In this document: in pieces, positions 60,881 to 64,000 of the stretch
Layout: each line of letters begins with the position of its first letter
How positions within the stretch are numbered: position 1 is the stretch's first letter
From: SVQP01 sp045594705
GTDB lineage: Bacteria > Bacillota > Clostridia > Oscillospirales > CAG-272
Assembly: GCA_045594705.1 (NCBI GenBank)
Contig: JAZNZB010000038.1
Span: 1-64,000 of the forward strand
Direction of reading: 5' to 3'
Length of the DNA stretch: 64,000 nt
Made by a program: the position numbers and the translations under genes
The notes under the pieces: generated by a model
Database searches by the model: none
What the model was told of the DNA's origin: nothing
Seen by the model: only the letters and a program-made list of their open reading frames with translations

Positions 60881-62239
60881 TCAGTAACCGATCACGGTCT
60901 GGTAAACGACCTGCGCGTAAATTCTGCTCAGGAAGTCGTTGGGATGGTTGATATTGTTACCGGTATGGTCGCGGAAGCGCTTGTTCTCCAGAATTCTCTG
61001 GCTCATGGTGGTCATCTTGGCGACGGCGCAGGACTTACCGTCCTCTACGTAATCTGCTGCAAGCGCTTCAAACACATTCTCAAAGCGGTGCTGATTGCCG
61101 TACCAGCCGTTGGTGGCCTCGGGATTGGGAATCATGGTTGCCACAAGCAGCATCTCTGCCTCGGGTGCGATCTCATACAGCTTATCCGAGATCTTCTTGA
61201 TTGCCTTCTGCTCGTTCTTGGGAGAATTTCCTGCATCGTTCATACCGAATGCCAGCAGGAAGAAATCACAGCCGTACTGCTCTACGAAGGGCTTGACGTA
61301 TTCGTCAAACTTGTTAAAGCCGTCAGCACTGGTCCAACCGCCCACGGCGGGATTGATATAGGTAATGGTACCGTTTGTGCCGAACACGGTGTCCTCTGCG
61401 GGAGGAACTGCAGCACCGGTAAGGCCGGTGTTGACGTACTTGACGGTATAGCCGTACTTCTGCGCCAGGTACTGCGTGAACAGCTGGGTATAGGAGGGTG
61501 CGTAAGGATTGGTGCCGGAAAGACCCGACGAGGATGCGCCGAAGGTGATGCTGTCGCCATAGAAGATCATGGTAGCATCCTGACCTGCCTCCAGCTTTGC
61601 GATCAGCTTTGCAAACTGATTCGAGGTCTCGGGTACAAAGCCCTCCCAGGTCTGGCTGTGCGTGTAGGTCACGGCGATCTGCCACTGGGTCATCACAACG
61701 CCCTCACCCCAATAGGTATAATATTGCTTTCCGTCATACTTGGTAACAAGCTGTGCGGGCATACCGGGGATCTCGGTTTCGTGATAGTATTCCTCAAAGG
61801 TGATGACGGGAATGCGCGTGCCCTCAAGCAGCACCAGCTGTCCGTCCACAACGTCATAGTCCTTGCCCTGCTCGTAAACCGTTTTCAGGTCGTAAGAGGT
61901 GACGGAAAGAATCTCGTCGGGCGTATACAGCAAGGACGCCTTGTCGTCCATGCCGACGAACATGACAGTCTCGTTATACATGTACTTGCCCTTCCAGATA
62001 GGCTTCATATAGGTATCCAGATAGTAGGTGTCGTAAGCAAGCAGCTCCTCGGGCTTTTCGGGCTCGGTCTGCTCCTCGGTGGTCTCTTCGGGTGTGGTCT
62101 GCTCGGGAGCTGTAGTACCCTCGGGAGCCGTGGTATCCTCGGGAGTTGTGGTCTCTTCGTTTCCGCCGTCACAGCCGACAAAGCAAACGCCGAGCATCAA
62201 CATCGCAAGGATCATGGAAAGAAATCTGATCGTTTTCAT
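60881..62239 (-). CDS. SGNH/GDSL-hydrolase lipoprotein
   Basis: 452 residues. Lipoprotein signal MKTIRFLSMILAMLMLGVCF with Cys in VGC at about 23. A Thr/Pro/Glu spacer (about 30-65) and a beta-rich N-terminal region (about 70-215) follow, then the hydrolase domain. Block I is FYGDSITFGASS (Ser nucleophile), the block III oxyanion Asn is in LAFGMNDAGN, and block V Asp/His is in the NNINHPND region. Such enzymes deacetylate glycans or peptidoglycan at the surface. The start at 62239 behind GGAGGA is used over 62251. It follows dut by 39 bp without a separate promoter. Confidence 0.88.
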   Translation of the reverse strand: MKTIRFLSMILAMLMLGVCFVGCDGGNEETTTPEDTTAPEGTTAPEQTTPEETTEEQTEPEKPEELLAYDTYYLDTYMKPIWKGKYMYNETVMFVGMDDKASLLYTPDEILSVTSYDLKTVYEQGKDYDVVDGQLVLLEGTRIPVITFEEYYHETEIPGMPAQLVTKYDGKQYYTYWGEGVVMTQWQIAVTYTHSQTWEGFVPETSNQFAKLIAKLEAGQDATMIFYGDSITFGASSSGLSGTNPYAPSYTQLFTQYLAQKYGYTVKYVNTGLTGAAVPPAEDTVFGTNGTITYINPAVGGWTSADGFNKFDEYVKPFVEQYGCDFFLLAFGMNDAGNSPKNEQKAIKKISDKLYEIAPEAEMLLVATMIPNPEATNGWYGNQHRFENVFEALAADYVEDGKSCAVAKMTTMSQRILENKRFRDHTGNNINHPNDFLSRIYAQVVYQTVIGY

Positions 62240-62278
62240 ACGTTCCTCCAAAATGATTATTTTAGTGTTTTGATTTAC

Positions 62279-62716
62279 TTACTTCGTGCCGGTCGAGCCA
62301 AAGCCGCCCGTGCCTCTCTCGGTTTCCTGCAGTGCATCCACCTCGCAGAACTGTGCTTGGTACACCGGTGCGAAAACCATCTGCGCCACTCTCTCACCCG
62401 GCTCAACCGTCTGCGGCTGCTCGGTATGATTATGCAAAGAGACCATGACCTGGCCGCGGTAGTCGCTATCAATCACGCCGACCTTATTGGCAGGCGCAAG
62501 CCCGCGCTTGGTGGCAAGGCCGCTGCGCGCATAGATAAATCCCGCAAAGCCCTGCTCGATCTCCATCGAAAGTCCCGTGGGGATCAGCACGGTCTGACTT
62601 GGCTGTATGGTCACCGCCTCGTCAATGCATGCATACAGATCCGCGCCTGCTGCGTCGGCGCTTCCGTAGGTGGGGACGTGTGCATTTTGCTGCAGCTTTA
62701 CGATCTTGACTGTCAC
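62279..62716 (-). CDS. dut: deoxyuridine triphosphatase (dUTPase)
   Basis: Converts dUTP to dUMP and pyrophosphate, limiting uracil in DNA. The trimeric-type motifs are all present in 145 residues: motif 1 AGADLYA, motif 2 ARSGLATKRG, motif 3 GVIDSDYRGQ, motif 4 GERVAQMVF and motif 5 GTGGFGSTG at the end. The start codon is GTG, with GGAGG 6 nt upstream. Its promoter is not clear in the AT-rich 140 bp before it. Downstream genes may share its transcript. Confidence 0.95.
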   Translation of the reverse strand: MTVKIVKLQQNAHVPTYGSADAAGADLYACIDEAVTIQPSQTVLIPTGLSMEIEQGFAGFIYARSGLATKRGLAPANKVGVIDSDYRGQVMVSLHNHTEQPQTVEPGERVAQMVFAPVYQAQFCEVDALQETERGTGGFGSTGTK

Positions 62717-62794
62717 AACTTTCCTCCGGGTAAGATAATATATTCATAGTGTAACAAATATTTTTTAACACGGTGTGAACATATGCAATTATTC

Positions 62795-62823
62795 TTGACG
62801 AATTGATCAAAAAGGAGTATAAT
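62795..62823 (+). promoter_or_regulatory. promoter of the Gfo/Idh/MocA gene
   Basis: TTGACG (62795-62800), 17 bp, TATAAT (62818-62823). Confidence 0.8.
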
Positions 62824-62855
62824 CATGGTAACAGTTTTATCAAGGAGGACGACCC

Positions 62856-63923
62856 ATGAGCAAAACAAAGGTTGCCGTGATCGGCTGCGGAACGATCGCT
62901 AACAGCGCACATATTCCCGCATACATGAACAATCCCGAGGTAGAGATCAAGTATTTCTGTGACATCATTCCCGAAAAGGCTCAGGCTGCCGTGGAAAAAT
63001 ACGGCTGCGGTACTGCCATCGTGGACTACCACGAGATTTTGGACGACCCGGAGATCGAGGCAGTTTCGGTCTGCACCCCCAACCGTATGCATACCACCAT
63101 TGCCATTGACTTTTTGGAGCACGGCAAGCACGTGCTTTGCGAAAAGCCCGCGGCACGCACCTATGCCGAGGCAAAGCTGATGCAAGAGGCACAGCACAAG
63201 TCGGGTAAGGTACTCAACATCGGCGTGGTCAACCGCTTCAATACGGCTGTCAACGAGATCAGAAAGCTGATCGAGAACGGTGATCTTGGCGAGGTCTATC
63301 ACGTATACGTATCCTTCCGCGCATGGCGTTCGATCCCGGGACTTGGCGGTGCGTTTACCACCAAGGAGATCGCAGGCGGCGGTGCTTTGATCGACTGGGG
63401 CGTGCATTACCTGGATATCGTGATGTACTGCACGGGCGATCCCAAGCCTCTGACCGTTTCGGGCAAGGCATTTTGCAAGCTGGGCGTAGATATGCCGAAC
63501 TACGTTTATGAGGGCATGTGGGCTGAGGATACCAAGGACGTAAACGGCACCTACGACGTGGACGACAGCGTCACCGGCTTTATCCGCACCGAAGGCCCGA
63601 CCATCACCTTCAACGGTGCATGGGCGCAAAACATCGGCATTGGCGAGGCTTATATCGACTTCCTTGGCGACAAGGCAGGCGTTCGCCTCAACTATGGCGG
63701 CAATTTCACGGTATTCGGCACCAAGGACGGCAAGCTGACCAAGGAAATTCCCGAATACGACAGCGTACATATGTTCCAGAACGAGATCGATTCCTTCATC
63801 CGCTGCATCAAGACGGGCGAAAAGCTTCCCTCTCACATCGACCAGGTCATCATCACCGCGCGTATGATGCAAGCCATCTACGACAGCTCCGAGCAAAACG
63901 AGGAAATCAAGCTGGAGTGGTAA
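62856..63923 (+). CDS. Gfo/Idh/MocA-family NAD(P)-dependent oxidoreductase
   Basis: 355 residues. The Rossmann motif is VAVIGCGTIANSAHIPAYM (about 6-24). The GKHVLCEKPAARTYAEAKLM segment contains the catalytic EKP lysine. The C-terminal alpha/beta domain has GGGALIDWGVHYLDIVMYC, where the conserved D-x-x-x-H pair fits the family. It oxidises or reduces a sugar or polyol; the substrate is unknown. AAGGAGG precedes the ATG. It is a monocistronic unit with its own promoter and a strong terminator. Confidence 0.92.
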   Translation: MSKTKVAVIGCGTIANSAHIPAYMNNPEVEIKYFCDIIPEKAQAAVEKYGCGTAIVDYHEILDDPEIEAVSVCTPNRMHTTIAIDFLEHGKHVLCEKPAARTYAEAKLMQEAQHKSGKVLNIGVVNRFNTAVNEIRKLIENGDLGEVYHVYVSFRAWRSIPGLGGAFTTKEIAGGGALIDWGVHYLDIVMYCTGDPKPLTVSGKAFCKLGVDMPNYVYEGMWAEDTKDVNGTYDVDDSVTGFIRTEGPTITFNGAWAQNIGIGEAYIDFLGDKAGVRLNYGGNFTVFGTKDGKLTKEIPEYDSVHMFQNEIDSFIRCIKTGEKLPSHIDQVIITARMMQAIYDSSEQNEEIKLEW

Positions 63924-63964
63924 AATAGAAAAGGTGAATGCAGATTGCATTCACCTTTTCTATT
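63924..63964 (+). terminator. bidirectional stem-loop after the oxidoreductase gene
   Basis: A perfect 19-bp stem (left arm 63924-63942, loop GAT, right arm 63946-63964) with an internal TTTTCTATT. It lies between converging genes and can end both. Confidence 0.8.
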
Positions 63965-63968
63965 CCGG

Positions 63969-64000
63969 TTAAATTTTTTCCTTAACCTTGGAAGCCTTAC
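63969..64000 (-). CDS. C-terminal end of an unidentified minus-strand gene
   Basis: The minus strand from the window edge reads in frame as KASKVKEKI followed by TAA (63969-63971), immediately past a convergent terminator. Only ten codons are visible, so the product is unknown and the call rests on context. Confidence 0.4.
   Translation of the reverse strand, partial: KASKVKEKI

Noticed and set aside
60944..62749. 601-residue plus-strand open frame
   Set aside because: It crosses antisense over the SGNH-lipoprotein and dut genes, both with catalytic motifs and ribosome binding sites.

Overview
The window reads like a chromosomal segment of an anaerobic Clostridia-class Firmicute, probably an uncultured gut member of an Oscillospirales- or Christensenellales-like lineage. 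That placement is an inference. It rests on strong AGGAGG-type ribosome binding sites, TTGACA-N17-TATAAT promoters, Clostridia-typical families (DUF951, DUF5711-like, YlmC/YmxH, ClpE, MecA, group II ECF transporter, DUF1667 with GlpA/GlpB-like oxidoreductases) and many fibre-degrading enzymes. No rRNA, tRNA, CRISPR array, transposase or phage gene was seen. No gap between genes exceeds about 220 bp.

Layout. 1-243: start of rpsB (minus). 457-11943: a long minus-strand gene string ruvC, RNA methyltransferase, ecfA1-ecfA2-ecfT, truA, DUF5711-like protein, clpE, a P-type-ATPase-like protein that has lost its catalytic motifs, and a YlmC/YmxH PRC-barrel protein. 12064-17010: divergent plus-strand DUF951, YfhO-like membrane protein, ruvA, ruvB. 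17119-18231: an XRE-type regulator. 18303-27281: a surface lipoprotein and four tandem paralogous secreted proteins (minus), each with its own promoter and all but one clearly with a hairpin, ending in a Cys-containing hydrophobic tail that resembles a sorting signal. 27437-36741: GH78-like rhamnosidase with a radical SAM protein, aminotransferase, DinG-like helicase, then plus-strand mecA, family 4 uracil-DNA glycosylase and an AEC transporter.

36781-45147 holds the most striking element: three consecutive minus-strand cassettes, each a sigma-70/ECF-like factor overlapping by ATGA a single-pass membrane protein. Each membrane protein has a short conserved cytoplasmic N-terminus, one TM helix, a conserved juxtamembrane segment and a large extracellular BspA-like leucine-rich repeat domain. 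A similar ECF-like promoter lies before each sigma gene. I read this as a tandem family of sigma factor/LRR-sensor anti-sigma modules; the anti-sigma role is an inference.

45209-56440: asnS behind a lipoprotein gene, then a long minus-strand operon (GlpA-like, GlpB-like, DUF1667, GH99/71-like hydrolase, a His-rich G3E GTPase, a second G3E GTPase fused to a YcgQ-like C-terminal domain, and a GH42-like lipoprotein). 56520-62716: a beta-propeller glycosidase (plus), a cluster of REP-like palindromes, then minus-strand GH35 beta-galactosidase, AIM24-family protein, SGNH-hydrolase lipoprotein and dut. 62856-63923: a Gfo/Idh/MocA oxidoreductase, then a strong terminator and the last codons of a minus-strand gene running off the end.

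Together the genes show housekeeping (translation, recombination, repair, proteolysis, vitamin uptake) mixed with a glycan-foraging and cell-surface programme, parts of which look to be under sigma/LRR-type surface signalling.
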